Shown in pieces: positions 9,926-20,700 of a stretch of 64,000 bases of DNA (positions are counted from its first letter, which is position 1; every line of letters begins with the position of its first letter). The position numbers were made by a program, and so were the translations under genes. The DNA comes from Wolbachia endosymbiont of Spodoptera picta (GTDB lineage: Bacteria; Pseudomonadota; Alphaproteobacteria; Rickettsiales; Anaplasmataceae). The notes beneath the pieces were generated by a model that worked only from the letters and a program-made list of their open reading frames with translations, had not been told where the DNA came from and ran no database searches. The DNA is taken from positions 1,275,721 through 1,339,720 of the forward strand of contig NZ_CP067976.1 of the NCBI RefSeq assembly GCF_018141665.1, given 5' to 3'.

Positions 9926-11052
9926 TTAAGCTTATCATAGAGCTTTGTAAACATCATAGTGAACGCACCGTTACCCATAACATTTGCTGAAGTTATTACT
10001 GGGTCAAACACTATATACAATGCTGTAATTAATGAAAGCATCTCTGGGGAGAATTTAAGATACTTCTCAAGAACAGGCAACATTACCATAATCCCTCCCG
10101 CTGGAACTGCAACAATAGCAAATTTAAATAACAGAAAGTAGAGAAGGAAAGTCACATAGTCTGTTGCAGACAATGCACCACCAAAAGTCATTATCATTGA
10201 TAGTATTATAATAAAAAAGCAATCACCTACTAAATGAAAGCTAGCAGTTATTGGCACAACAGACGATGCTATATCATGCTGCTTTACATTTTTTTTGCTT
10301 CCTTCAAGAGTAAGCGGCATAGCTATATTACTAGACATTGTGCTCATTGAAGTAATAAATGAAGGTATCATATTGCCTATACTAGCTATCCAACTTGTGA
10401 TCTTAAATGAATTTGCTGCTCCATATAAGAGAAAAACATAAAGGTAGGTTGCAGATGATATAATAATAAAAATTATTGAGTAATCCTTAAATATTATGGG
10501 TAAAACCTGATCATGTTCCATTTTTAAAGCAAGACCAAGTACAAACATTGGAATAATTGGCATCAAAAATGTCTTCAAAATAAAGAGAGTTAAATCTGAC
10601 ATTTTGTTCGAGAGCTCTTTGCTTTTTTTTGGTAATATTGTGGATACTAATATGCTTAACACAAATCCACAAGCAAGGGCATAAAAATTAGAAAGCAATG
10701 CAGGTATCCTAAATGACCATAAAGGAACAATTGTTTCTTCATATGTTATATCTTGTATTGAATAAGTGTTTTGTGTGATGAAATGCCCAACAGAATAAGC
10801 TATTAAACTTGAAGCTAGATTCGACAAGAAAATCGTTATAATAAGTAACAATATAAACTTTATAGCCGACTGCTTAAGATTGTTAACACTACTAAAGATT
10901 AATGCAAAAACAATAAAAGGCATTATAAATAGTAAGATCTCTTTTATACTAAGGCTTATTGAATACAAGAAGGCTTTCACTTCCATTGGAACTAGATGAC
11001 CAAAAAATACAATCGAAGTGATAACAGCAAGTAAGGTTAGTAATTGTAACAT
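9922..11052 (-). CDS. Dicarboxylate/amino-acid:cation symporter (SDF family)
   Basis: This is a multi-pass inner-membrane transporter of the glutamate/C4-dicarboxylate symporter family. Uptake of host amino acids or dicarboxylates would suit an intracellular bacterium. The 376-residue protein has about eight to ten hydrophobic segments and, in the C-terminal half, hairpin-like stretches such as TSMSTMSSNIAMPLTLEG and the membrane segment region VPAGGIMVMLP. These resemble the SDF substrate-binding core, but the usual NMDGT motif is replaced (FHLVGD), so the substrate may differ. It is shorter than the usual 400-430 residues. It overlaps tsaB by four bases. Confidence 0.8.
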   Translation of the reverse strand: MLQLLTLLAVITSIVFFGHLVPMEVKAFLYSISLSIKEILLFIMPFIVFALIFSSVNNLKQSAIKFILLLIITIFLSNLASSLIAYSVGHFITQNTYSIQDITYEETIVPLWSFRIPALLSNFYALACGFVLSILVSTILPKKSKELSNKMSDLTLFILKTFLMPIIPMFVLGLALKMEHDQVLPIIFKDYSIIFIIISSATYLYVFLLYGAANSFKITSWIASIGNMIPSFITSMSTMSSNIAMPLTLEGSKKNVKQHDIASSVVPITASFHLVGDCFFIIILSMIMTFGGALSATDYVTFLLYFLLFKFAIVAVPAGGIMVMLPVLEKYLKFSPEMLSLITALYIVFDPVITSANVMGNGAFTMMFTKLYDKLK

Positions 11053-11159
11053 ATTCTAATATAGCGATATCCTATGGAAATACATATGATAAATTAGCTG
11101 CTAAGTAAAGTAAAACTGCCTAAAATATTTGCATTACCTTCTAGTACTTGAATGAGATT

Positions 11160-12326
11160 TCAAATTACAACGTTTCCACAAAGTATATAATTAACATCCA
11201 CACCTTTGGTCAAGTTCCATTCACGCTTTATTACATTATATTCCATACCAGTCATATCTTGTAGTGTTACATTGTTTTCCCTTAGATGATTTGCAATTTC
11301 TGATGGCTTGAGAAATTTATTCCAATTATGTGTGCCTTTTGGCAGCCAGTTTAATATGTACTCTGCGCCGACTATTGCAAGACAGAAGGATTTAATAGTT
11401 CTATTTATCGTCGATATAAAAATTAGCCCTTCTGGCTTCAACAGCTCTATTGCTTTTTTCATGAAAAACTCTAAATTATCGACATGTTCAACCACTTCCA
11501 TCAACAAAACCACGTCATACTTCTTGTCATTGCTTAGCTCTTCAATGCTAGTGTGTGTGTATTCTATATTTAACCCTACTTTCTTCGCATGCGACTGTGC
11601 CACTTTTATGTTTTCCTCACATACATCTATTCCCGCAACGCTAATACCAATACGCGCCATTGACTCTGACAAAATGCCACCACCACAACCAACATCGAGC
11701 AATGATAGTTCTTTTAAATCGCATTTTTTTAATTCTTTTATTTTCTCAACGATGTATGATACTCTCACAGGATTCATCATGTGCAATGGCTTGAATTTGC
11801 CATTCTCATTCCACCATTCACCTGCTATTTTAGCGAATTTTGATATTTCATCTTCGTTATAAGTTTTTGTGTTTTTTTTCTTGCTAATATTGCTAAGTTT
11901 ATCAAGGCGTTCTTTATGTCTACTTTCTTTTGAAAATTCTGTTTCGAGGAATTGTTTGACTATGTCTTTTGCTAATCCACTCGCAGTAAACCCTGCACCA
12001 AGACAAAGTATATTCGCGTTGCCATGCTCGCGAGCTAATTTTGCGATCTCAACACTATTACATAAAGCAGCATAGATTCCTTCAAAACGATTTGCCACAG
12101 TACTCATGCCCAAACCTGTACCGCAAATTAATATTCCATAATTTGCTTTTTTGTTTGTTATATCTTCTACAACTTCAGCAGCATAGTCAGGGTAGTCTAC
12201 ACTCTTTTGTTCAGCAGTGCATCCACGGTCTATCACTGTATAATCTAAAGTTTCCAAGTAAGCCTTTATTTCTGATTTTAGTTCATAACCTGCGTGGTCT
12301 GAAGCAACTGATATCACATCTGACAT
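11160..12326 (-). CDS. Fusion of ribose-5-phosphate isomerase B and ubiquinone methyltransferase UbiG
   Basis: Two full-length enzymes share one frame of 388 codons. Residues 1 to about 147 are RpiB, which interconverts ribose-5-P and ribulose-5-P: SDHAGYELK, the catalytic-type CGTGLGMS and REHGNANILCLG. Residues about 157-388 are UbiG, the SAM-dependent O-methyltransferase of ubiquinone synthesis: WWNENGKFKPLHMMNPVR, SAM site LLDVGCGGGILSE and EVVEHV. The joint is a Lys-rich linker encoded by a run of A bases (the T-run around 11872-11880), where a small indel could have joined two genes. No internal stop separates them. Both domains look intact; whether the product is cleaved is unknown. 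Confidence 0.88.
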   Translation of the reverse strand: MSDVISVASDHAGYELKSEIKAYLETLDYTVIDRGCTAEQKSVDYPDYAAEVVEDITNKKANYGILICGTGLGMSTVANRFEGIYAALCNSVEIAKLAREHGNANILCLGAGFTASGLAKDIVKQFLETEFSKESRHKERLDKLSNISKKKNTKTYNEDEISKFAKIAGEWWNENGKFKPLHMMNPVRVSYIVEKIKELKKCDLKELSLLDVGCGGGILSESMARIGISVAGIDVCEENIKVAQSHAKKVGLNIEYTHTSIEELSNDKKYDVVLLMEVVEHVDNLEFFMKKAIELLKPEGLIFISTINRTIKSFCLAIVGAEYILNWLPKGTHNWNKFLKPSEIANHLRENNVTLQDMTGMEYNVIKREWNLTKGVDVNYILCGNVVI

Positions 12327-12471
12327 ATAAGAAATTGCAACTTAAGGGTATTTATATGGGTAATTTATTTTGAGCTTTTTGTCAAGCTCTCCTGATCTTT
12401 CTGAATAAATTTCGAGTCAGATATGCATAAATTCTATATAATTTTTATCCTACCACTACTAATTCGGTAAA

Positions 12472-14205
12472 ATGGATCATATAGATATTATAAAGTCAAA
12501 ATTATTGTTGTCCGACATAGTAGGAAAAAAAGTTAGGTTAATAAAAAGAGGAGATAGTTTTGTTGGACTCTGCCCATTTCATAACGAAAAAACTCCATCT
12601 TTTTCGGTCAGCAATGTTAAGGGCTTATATTACTGTTTCGGTTGCTCAGCTCATGGTGATGCGTTTGAATTTATTTCACAAACTGAGGGCTTAAGTTTTA
12701 AGGAAGCGTTGGAAAAATTGGCATCTGTTGCAGGTGTTGAGTTACCCACAAACCTCAGCTTTGCTAAAGAAAATGACAAACTGTTTTCAGCACTGAATTT
12801 AGCTGCAAATTGGTTTACACAAAAAAATCAGGGAGTTGTAGGTTATTTAAAGCAACGCAAGATTTCACTCAAAATCATAGATAAATTTAGAATAGGTTAT
12901 GCACCAAGCTCTGGTTTGAGAGAATATTTGAACTCTTCAGGTATTGAAGACAAAATTTTGGCTAATGTTGGGTTGATAAATAGAAATTCTCGTGATTATT
13001 TCTATGATCGACTCATGTTTCCTATAAAGAACATTGCAGGAAAAGTTATTGGCTTTGGTGGACGTGCGTTGAGTTCTGATCAACAACCAAAATATTTAAA
13101 TAGCCCAGAGAGTCAGCTCTTTAAGAAAAGAGAAAATTTATATGGATTAAACTTTGCTTTGAGTGAAATACGCAAAAAACAGCATCTATTTGTTGTTGAA
13201 GGATATATGGATGTAATAGCACTACATCAAGCGGGAATTAGCAATACAGTTGCTCCGCTTGGTACCGCAATTTCTGCAGAGCAGATAAAAAATCTATGGA
13301 GATTTGCTAAAGAAATTTCTATCTGTATGGATGGCGATAGTCCTGGATGTCATGCTGCTATTCGAATTGCAGAACTTGTTCTACCGATACTGGAGCCTGG
13401 ATACACATTGAAGTTCGTGACTTTGCCAAGCAACAAGGACCCATACGATATATGCAATGAACTAGAATATAAGACGGAAGATGTACTATCCGCTTTTAAC
13501 CGCTCAACAGAACTGCACTCTGAATATTTATGGCATCACATAATTGGTAGCAATTTGCAAAATTATGAAAAATTTGCTCCGGAAAAATATTCAATTCTTG
13601 AGCACAAATTCATGAAATATGTCAATGCTATCGGTAACAGCAGTATTAGAAGGTATTATAGAGATTATTTTTACAATAAGGTCAGTGAATTAAGAAGAAA
13701 CTTTAAAAAGCTGATTTTTAATAGCAAAGCAACAAAAGGTGAGTATCTTTACAATAAATCTCCAGAGCTAATTGAAGCAGAGCAAAATCAGGCCATAATT
13801 TTGCGTATAGCCGTAGAATTTCCTGAAATCTTGAACCGTCCTATATTTTTTGAGCAATTTTCTCATTTCGAATTTACTAATGAGATGAAAAAATTACAAC
13901 AGTGCGTAATTAATATGGTAACTAATGAGAGCAACTTTAATAAAGAAATTCTGCTACAGGAGTCTAGTGTTATAAAGTTTATATTTGAAAAAACTAGCGT
14001 ACTAAATAGTCAATTAAGTGAGAAGAGATCGGCAGAAACTGTCTGGAATAACATAGTATTACGGAAAGAATTAAATGTATTACAAGAAGAAAAAATTAAA
14101 GCAAGGCTGGGCGGTAATTTTGACTTAGAGGAAAGGCTAATAGAACAAATAAAGCAAATAGAGGATAGTATACAAGAAATGCAAATGGAATTTATTCAAA
14201 AGTAG
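12472..14205 (+). CDS. dnaG: DNA primase DnaG
   Basis: DnaG makes RNA primers for DNA replication. The CHC2 zinc-binding domain is visible with C34, H37, C55 and C58. The catalytic TOPRIM domain follows, with LFVVEGYMDVIALHQAG (about residues 242-258) and the acidic motif SICMDGDSPG (about 283-292). The C-terminal helicase-binding part is present but poorly conserved. The length of 577 is normal. It runs divergently from the rpiB-ubiG fusion, leaving about 145 bases for both promoters. Confidence 0.96.
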   Translation: MDHIDIIKSKLLLSDIVGKKVRLIKRGDSFVGLCPFHNEKTPSFSVSNVKGLYYCFGCSAHGDAFEFISQTEGLSFKEALEKLASVAGVELPTNLSFAKENDKLFSALNLAANWFTQKNQGVVGYLKQRKISLKIIDKFRIGYAPSSGLREYLNSSGIEDKILANVGLINRNSRDYFYDRLMFPIKNIAGKVIGFGGRALSSDQQPKYLNSPESQLFKKRENLYGLNFALSEIRKKQHLFVVEGYMDVIALHQAGISNTVAPLGTAISAEQIKNLWRFAKEISICMDGDSPGCHAAIRIAELVLPILEPGYTLKFVTLPSNKDPYDICNELEYKTEDVLSAFNRSTELHSEYLWHHIIGSNLQNYEKFAPEKYSILEHKFMKYVNAIGNSSIRRYYRDYFYNKVSELRRNFKKLIFNSKATKGEYLYNKSPELIEAEQNQAIILRIAVEFPEILNRPIFFEQFSHFEFTNEMKKLQQCVINMVTNESNFNKEILLQESSVIKFIFEKTSVLNSQLSEKRSAETVWNNIVLRKELNVLQEEKIKARLGGNFDLEERLIEQIKQIEDSIQEMQMEFIQK

Positions 14206-14303
14206 ATGGCTTAAGATGTTCAAAATTATTAGAAAAACACTGTATTAGTAGTTGCTTAAAATAGCTTATTCTAGTATATTTTCAATTTATTTAATTACGA
14301 CAA

Positions 14304-15602
14304 GTGTTTGCATTTCTCCCTCTCATTATTTTTTTAACCTTATATCTTGGTAGTGGTACTTATTTTTCCTTTATAGGACTTGACAATCCTCTTCATCAAA
14401 TTTCACCGTTAGTTTGCTTATTACCAGCATTATTTTTTGCTATTCTATTCAATAAAAACAAAATTCAGCATAGCGTTGATACTCTTATAAAAGGTATGGG
14501 GAATAAAACTACTCTTACCGTGTGTTTGATTTTTCTCCTTGCTGGGGCATTTTCTACTGTTACTCAATCGCTTGGTAGTATAAATGTTATTGCTAGCTTA
14601 ACTATTTGCTTTCTTCCAGCACAATTATTACTTCCTGGAACGTTTTTAATTTCTGCGTTTATTGCAAGTGCAATAGGCACATCAATCGGAGTTATTGCAC
14701 TTATAACACCAATAGCTGTGAATCTAGCACAAAATGGAGCTTTTGATTGTGCGGTGGGCGTTGGAGCTGTGATAGGTGGGTCTATGTTTGGCAGCAACCT
14801 TTCAATGATATCTGACACCACTATTGCTGCTACTTCTTCACAAGGAGCTTCAGTAAAGGATAAAATAAAACTCACTTTCAAGACAGGATCTGTTACAGGT
14901 CTTATAATACTTATTTATCTAGTAATAATTTCAAATAGTACAGAAGTTGTTTCTATCTCAAGTCTGAATTATTTATCCATAGTCAAAATTATCCCTTATA
15001 TATCTTTAATAATTATGGGTTTATTTGAAATAAACACACTGGTAACATTAGCTGTTAATATGGTTGTTGCTGGAATATTAGGAATAGCTTTTTTTGATTA
15101 TTCTATTATTGATTATTCTCATGATATATGTAGGGGTTTTAATAAGATGAATGAGGTAATGATATTTATTCTTTTCAGTAGTGGATTAAGCCACTTAATG
15201 TACGAATACAGTCAGAAAAAGATAGATAAATTCACCGATGAGGTGAATCTCACAAGAAGTCAAGCTGAACTTATGATTGCAGGAATATCATGTATGTTTA
15301 CTATTTTAGTTTCCAGCAATGTTGTTGCTATTTTATTAACTAGTAATATTGCGAAAAGACTTGCACAAAGATATAACATTGCACCACACCGTAGTGCGTA
15401 TTTATTAGAAATATTTACTGCGATCACAAAAAGTATCTTACCTTATGGTTCTCAAATATTGCTAGCAAGCAGCATTGCCTCTCTTTCACCTATTGCTGTA
15501 CTGACAAAAGTATATTATTGTTTTGTTTTTGCAGCAGTTGCAATAAGTGAAATAGTTATTAACGGCAGACGTCATGCGGTTTTAGCTTCTCAACTATCAT
15601 AA
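14304..15602 (+). CDS. NhaC-type Na+/H+ antiporter family membrane protein
   Basis: This 432-residue protein has about eleven hydrophobic segments and stretches typical of the NhaC/antiporter superfamily: FLISAFIASAIGTSIGVIALI and VGAVIGGSMFGSNLSMISDTT, the latter close to the conserved ion-path motif GSxxGDNLSxISDTT. It would exchange Na+ or another cation, or an amino acid, for protons across the inner membrane; the substrate cannot be set from sequence. The start is a GTG at 14304 directly before the first membrane segment. It stands about 100 bases after dnaG. Confidence 0.8.
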   Translation: MFAFLPLIIFLTLYLGSGTYFSFIGLDNPLHQISPLVCLLPALFFAILFNKNKIQHSVDTLIKGMGNKTTLTVCLIFLLAGAFSTVTQSLGSINVIASLTICFLPAQLLLPGTFLISAFIASAIGTSIGVIALITPIAVNLAQNGAFDCAVGVGAVIGGSMFGSNLSMISDTTIAATSSQGASVKDKIKLTFKTGSVTGLIILIYLVIISNSTEVVSISSLNYLSIVKIIPYISLIIMGLFEINTLVTLAVNMVVAGILGIAFFDYSIIDYSHDICRGFNKMNEVMIFILFSSGLSHLMYEYSQKKIDKFTDEVNLTRSQAELMIAGISCMFTILVSSNVVAILLTSNIAKRLAQRYNIAPHRSAYLLEIFTAITKSILPYGSQILLASSIASLSPIAVLTKVYYCFVFAAVAISEIVINGRRHAVLASQLS

Positions 15603-15964
15603 ATATACCACAACTCTTTCTGTAGCTTTGTGTAAGTTATGCTAACCATGGATGGCTTTCTTGCATAGTACTAACAGACATATGGTTTGAGAGTATCATT
15701 ATAGGGATTTGGTATTAATAATTCAGGAATACTGGGAACATATAAATTCATAAAGGGTTTTGAGTTTTTTTGCTCTACCAAATGATCTTTACGAACTTGT
15801 TATTTATTATAAATGCAATAGGAAATACTATATGAGATATGATAGTAAATATAGGTCCTAATAGGAATACAGATTACAAGAGATAGGCAATGGAATTACA
15901 AAGAGTTTGCAAATATTAGTTATTATTTGTAGAATATAGAGAAATTAGTAGAGATTTTAATAGT
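15603..15964. other. Intergenic stretch without a recognised gene
   Basis: No frame of more than about 40 codons with a plausible start is seen and no repeat stands out. The sequence is AT-rich and may be gene debris; the last 60 bases probably hold the ferredoxin promoter. Confidence 0.4.
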
Positions 15965-16312
15965 ATGCCATCCATTACTTTTATTTTACCTGATGGAAGT
16001 AAGAAAAGTTATGAAGCTACAGAGGGAGAAACTCTTCTTAATTTAGCCCATAGAAGTGATCCAGATCTGCTTGAAGGTGCATGTGAAGGTTCTCTTGCTT
16101 GCTCTACATGCCATGTGATTGTTGATCCAAAATTTTATGATGTTGTAGAAACACATAATCCTATATCTGATGAGGAGAATGACATGCTGGATCTAGCTTT
16201 CGGTTTAACAGAGACATCGAGGCTTGGATGCCAAATAAAAATCACAAAAGATATTGACGGTTTGTGCATAACCGTGCCCAGGGGTACAAGAAATATATCA
16301 TTAGATAAATAA
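15965..16312 (+). CDS. fdx: 2Fe-2S ferredoxin (adrenodoxin type)
   Basis: A small electron carrier of the kind that serves iron-sulfur cluster assembly. The cluster cysteines are C40, C46, C49 and C89 (CEGSLACSTCHV and RLGCQI), the C-x5-C-x2-C-xn-C pattern of vertebrate-type ferredoxins. The length of 115 residues is typical. It is followed 7 bases later by the DUF2125 gene and then ccmH, so these three are probably one transcript. Confidence 0.95.
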   Translation: MPSITFILPDGSKKSYEATEGETLLNLAHRSDPDLLEGACEGSLACSTCHVIVDPKFYDVVETHNPISDEENDMLDLAFGLTETSRLGCQIKITKDIDGLCITVPRGTRNISLDK

Positions 16313-16319
16313 GAGGATA

Positions 16320-17333
16320 ATGCGTAAAATTTTTATCTATATTCTCATCTCCTTACCTTTGTTTATTCCTCTAGCGTATAGTGGTTTTTGGTATTTTTCT
16401 GCATTTAAGGTAAAAAGTCTTTTAACTGATTACATTAATGACGAAAAAGTTGATATTTCCCATGATTTTAAGGGGTTTCCTTTTAACCTAGTTTTTCGTG
16501 TAACGAATCCAAAATTTTCTAATGAGCAATTAACTGTTTCATCTGAAGCTTTAATGATAAAAAACAGATTATTTGATAAGTCAGTATATATCTATATACC
16601 AAGCAATAAAGTAAACATTGCTGTCCGTAGTGATGAGAAAAAGAATATAAAGTGTCACACACACGTGAGTAGCCACTTTGTTGTTAAACTAAATGATTTA
16701 CTATCTTCATTAAAATTCAACAGAAATAGCACTGTAATAGACTATATAGATACATTTCGTTACGAAGATTATGGATTAAAATGTGATGTTTTAGAAAATC
16801 AGCAAAGTGTTATAACTGAAGTGAATGATAAAAGTAATTACATTCAATTTCACTTTGATAAAGAACTGAATGAAAATACTAAACTAGAATTTGATTTTTA
16901 TACTTACCGTTATAAACATACTGCAAGTCCTGAAAATTACCTTAGTGTCGACGCTAAATTAGATTATGAATTTGTAAACCATATTTCAGCTTCTAAGATT
17001 AATTTCAACATAGAAAAATTTTTGATTGAGAGTAATAACTTTTCTATTGCTGCAAATGGTGGGGTAAGTAATTACAATTTAGTTACATCTTCATTTGAAG
17101 ATAAAATCAATGTAGCCATATCAAATTATAAAGAATTAATTTCGTTTGTGACTAATGATTCAAAGACTGCAGATAAATTGGAAAAATCAATATCTTCCTT
17201 ATCAGAAAAAATCACTAATAACGACATTCAATTTTCAATAAAGTACGACAATAATGTAGGTTCAGGCTTTATTGGAAAATTATCCACTACTGATTTTATC
17301 ACTCAATTCACCAAGAATGAGAATAGTAATTAG
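16320..17333 (+). CDS. DUF2125-family protein, membrane-anchored
   Basis: The function is unknown. The protein has one N-terminal membrane segment (residues 4-24) and then a long soluble part rich in beta structure, expected in the periplasm. The phrase DISHDFKGFPFNLVFRVTNPKF near residues 46-67 matches the glycine/proline signature (GYPFR... NP) of the alphaproteobacterial DUF2125 family. The length of 337 fits. Its 3' end overlaps the start of ccmH by 17 bases in another frame, suggesting coupled translation. Confidence 0.72.
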   Translation: MRKIFIYILISLPLFIPLAYSGFWYFSAFKVKSLLTDYINDEKVDISHDFKGFPFNLVFRVTNPKFSNEQLTVSSEALMIKNRLFDKSVYIYIPSNKVNIAVRSDEKKNIKCHTHVSSHFVVKLNDLLSSLKFNRNSTVIDYIDTFRYEDYGLKCDVLENQQSVITEVNDKSNYIQFHFDKELNENTKLEFDFYTYRYKHTASPENYLSVDAKLDYEFVNHISASKINFNIEKFLIESNNFSIAANGGVSNYNLVTSSFEDKINVAISNYKELISFVTNDSKTADKLEKSISSLSEKITNNDIQFSIKYDNNVGSGFIGKLSTTDFITQFTKNENSN

Positions 17334-17718
17334 CTTACTTTTTACATTGATATTCCATTTAAGCATAAATGCTTTTACTTTGGATGATAAACTAAGAGAC
17401 GAAAGCATGGAAGAGCGAGCAAGTAGCTTATTTGCAGTAATAAAGTGTCCAGTATGCTCTGGTGAATTATTATCCGAATCTGAGTCTCAAGTTGCATATG
17501 GTATGCGTAAGACAATTCGCAAGAAGATCAGTGATGGATATACTAACGAGCAAATAGTTTCAGAGTTAAAAAATTCTTATGGAGATTCAATTATCATTGT
17601 ACCACCTGTAAAATCTAGTACCTACATTTTATGGTTTATTCCTTTTATAATTCTTCTTATTGGATGTTTTCTAATACGAAAATCAGTTCAGAAAATAGAT
17701 AAGGTAGTAAAAAGATAA
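17317..17718 (+). CDS. ccmH: Cytochrome c-type biogenesis protein CcmH
   Basis: CcmH is the periplasm-facing thiol oxidoreductase that reduces apocytochrome c for heme ligation. The ATG at 17317 is preferred over an upstream TTG at 17272 because it begins the signal-peptide-like segment MRIVISLLFTLIFHL. The redox motif CPVC is at residues 44-47, followed by the ESESQVAYGMRKTIR helix and a C-terminal membrane anchor (about residues 103-121). The length of 133 residues matches the short, single-domain CcmH. It overlaps the DUF2125 gene. Confidence 0.92.
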   Translation: MRIVISLLFTLIFHLSINAFTLDDKLRDESMEERASSLFAVIKCPVCSGELLSESESQVAYGMRKTIRKKISDGYTNEQIVSELKNSYGDSIIIVPPVKSSTYILWFIPFIILLIGCFLIRKSVQKIDKVVKR

Positions 17719-17777
17719 CTATAGAGTAAAAGTGAGTTTACAACAAATGCAAGTAGCTACTATACGAACATTTGAGT

Positions 17778-20700
17778 TTAGATCAAAGATTGTAAGGTTA
17801 AATCTTCCATCAAAATAACCACACACTCTACCTGCTTATCTGGGTAGACTTCTTGCACTAAGGTTTTATAGATCAACATTTGCTTTTTTATTTCATTTGA
17901 TGAGGAAATAGAAACATTATGGTGTGATTTATAGTCAATTATGATTGCTTTGTCTTCTGTTATGCACAGTCTGTCTAGCCGCACTAATACTGGTTTTCCG
18001 TCAATTGTTCCACTAAGTAGAATTTCTGATTTGCCCTCCAAGTCGAACAGGTAATCATATTTTTCATTAAAGGTTAATATTTTGCTGTAAATTTCATCCT
18101 TATCTTCACTAGTGTTTATGCTATCAAGATATTTCCTGACCCAATTTTTTCTCCTGTCTTTCTCTATCTGGGGCATATATTGCAATATACTGTGAATTAT
18201 TAAGCCTCTTGCATAGCTGTCTGTCATCCCAATGCTCCTTTTTGTCATTCCAGCATTCTCATCTGTCATCCCAGTGCTTGACAATGGCTTTTTTTCTCCA
18301 GGTTCCAGAGTCACGTGCTGCAATGAAATTGATAGGTTTGATGGAGGTGAAATCACTGGAACATCAAAATAATCACGTTTTTTATAAATAGAAGGGTAGT
18401 TTGCATTCATGCATAGCACTTCAACTTTTTCTTTAAATATCGGCTGTAAGTATAGTTTTTTCCTCTCATATAATGCTCCATATTGAATAACTAGATCATA
18501 CCAAGAGCCCTTTTGCACTGGCTCTTTGCCTAAAATGTATAACTCATCTTCAGCACGCGTAAGTGCCACGTACAGCAAACGCAAATATTCGTTATAATCC
18601 TCTAGTTTTTTCTCTCTTTTTACTTGATTACAATAAGCATTACTATTTTTGCCACACCAAAAAGGTGCTTCCGTTGCATCAAACAAAATATTTTCGCTGT
18701 TTCTTGGTACTGTATTTGTGTCAACTAAAAACACTATTGGAGCTTGTAGACCTTTTGATTTATGAATTGTCATTATTCGTACAGCATTGAGTTCTGATTG
18801 CATATCGTTTTTAATCTCAGGATTATTTTCTTTGATCCACTGAACAAATGCTTGAAGAGATGGGTGCTCAAATTGCAATATGAGGTTCATAAATTCGTCT
18901 AGAATCTCGAAGCACTCAAGACCTAGCCTTGCAGCAAATTTCTTCTTGCCTGTGCGCAATATATGCGTGAATAGTGTAAGGGGGGATTCTGTCTGAGATA
19001 AATTAATTAGATAGTTTAATTCATTAGAGATAATCTCCTGATAATCTTGAAGTTTTTCCCACAACGACTGTTCTTTACGATCGTATGCAATATTGAATAA
19101 ATCATCCTCAGTGAAGTTAAATAGCGGTGATTTTAAAACATTTGCAAGAGCAAGATCATTTGCCTGGAGGAGCAAAAATTCAGCTAAAGCTATTAAGTCT
19201 TGCACAGCTATGTAATCCATAATTCTAAAATAATCTCGGCCTATAACTGGTACATTTACTTTTTTTAGTTCACTTATTATGTAGTCAACTAGCGCATTTC
19301 GTTGCCGTACCAAAATCATAATGTCCCTTGGTTCTATATGGCGATCTTTGGCGACTAAAATCCGCCCTTCGTTTAACCAATTGTGAATTCTTTGGGCTAT
19401 TGCCTGAGCAAGTAATCGATCCTTTACTACATAATCTTTCCTCTGTGTTAAATGAATTTGTAAGGCTTGCTGCTCTTCCTCTTCATATCCTGGCAATAAC
19501 GGCCAAATTTCAATGTATCCTTGATCGTTTTCTCTATATGGAATATGTTTTATCTTGTTATCATTGAAAGATATTTCTTCACGAAAATTGTTAAATATTC
19601 TGTCTACAAGCATCAAAACTTCTGGAGTTGAGCGAAATGACTTTTCAAGTTGACATGATACCCAATCTCTGCCACCGGTTTTCGTGTGAAAATATTGCTG
19701 CATGTAATTAAATAGATGGGGATTTGCTCCTTGAAATCTGTAAATTGATTGTTTTACATCGCCAACAACGAATAAAGTTCTCTTTTCGTCACCACCGGTA
19801 AAAAATTCATTGCAGAGATTTGTTATAATTTTCCATTGACTGATACTATTGTCTTGTGCCTCGTCAACAAGAATGTGGTCTATTTTTTGATCTAGATTAA
19901 ACAATATCCAATCTTTATAGCCTGGATTGCTAAGGAGATTTGTTGCTAAATTGATGATATCATCATAATCAAGCAGTGCATTCTTTGATTTTTCACTATT
20001 ATATAGATCAACATATACTTTAAATATACTAAGTAAACTACTGGTTCTTGCGAATATTTGATAAGAATTTATATCCTTTACATGGGTAAACAATGCATTT
20101 TGAATGCTTTCTATCATTTGCTCTACGTCTTCAAATTTTTCCAAAGCACCCTTTGTTATAATGGATGATATGCTCTTTTTTTCGTACGATTCTGATTTGA
20201 GAAATACTTTAGCTAAGTTCTCTATCTTGTTGTCATCCCAGTGCTTGACACTGGGATCCATATTTCTTTTTTTCTGGATCCCAGTGTCAAGCACTGGGAT
20301 GACAACATTTGGTACGGACGATTTTGTGCTATTACACCAATCATAAAGTATCGCACTGTAACTCTGATCTCTTTTGCTGCCCTCACTTAATATTTTAGCT
20401 AATCTTTTTATCTGCTCAATCGTTTCACTCTGTAAATCGTGAATCTTATCTGGGGCACTTAGTTTATCTTTGATATACCCTAAATTATTTTCTAGAGCTG
20501 ATCTCTTTATACATAAGGTATAGAGCAAATCACTCAGCTTGTTTTCATCAATTTCAGCTGCAATGATATTTATATCGTCCTGCACAGTTTCATTATGAAG
20601 CGTTTTTTCAAATACGATGGAATGCAATTCTTTACATTCGCTCAACGTACAATTTGGAGCGATACCAGCTTCTGTAGGAAAGCTGGAGATTAATTTGTAA

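Noticed and set aside
11308..12373. Plus-strand open frames across the rpiB-ubiG gene
   Set aside because: They are antisense shadows of a clearly conserved two-enzyme frame and encode low-complexity sequence.
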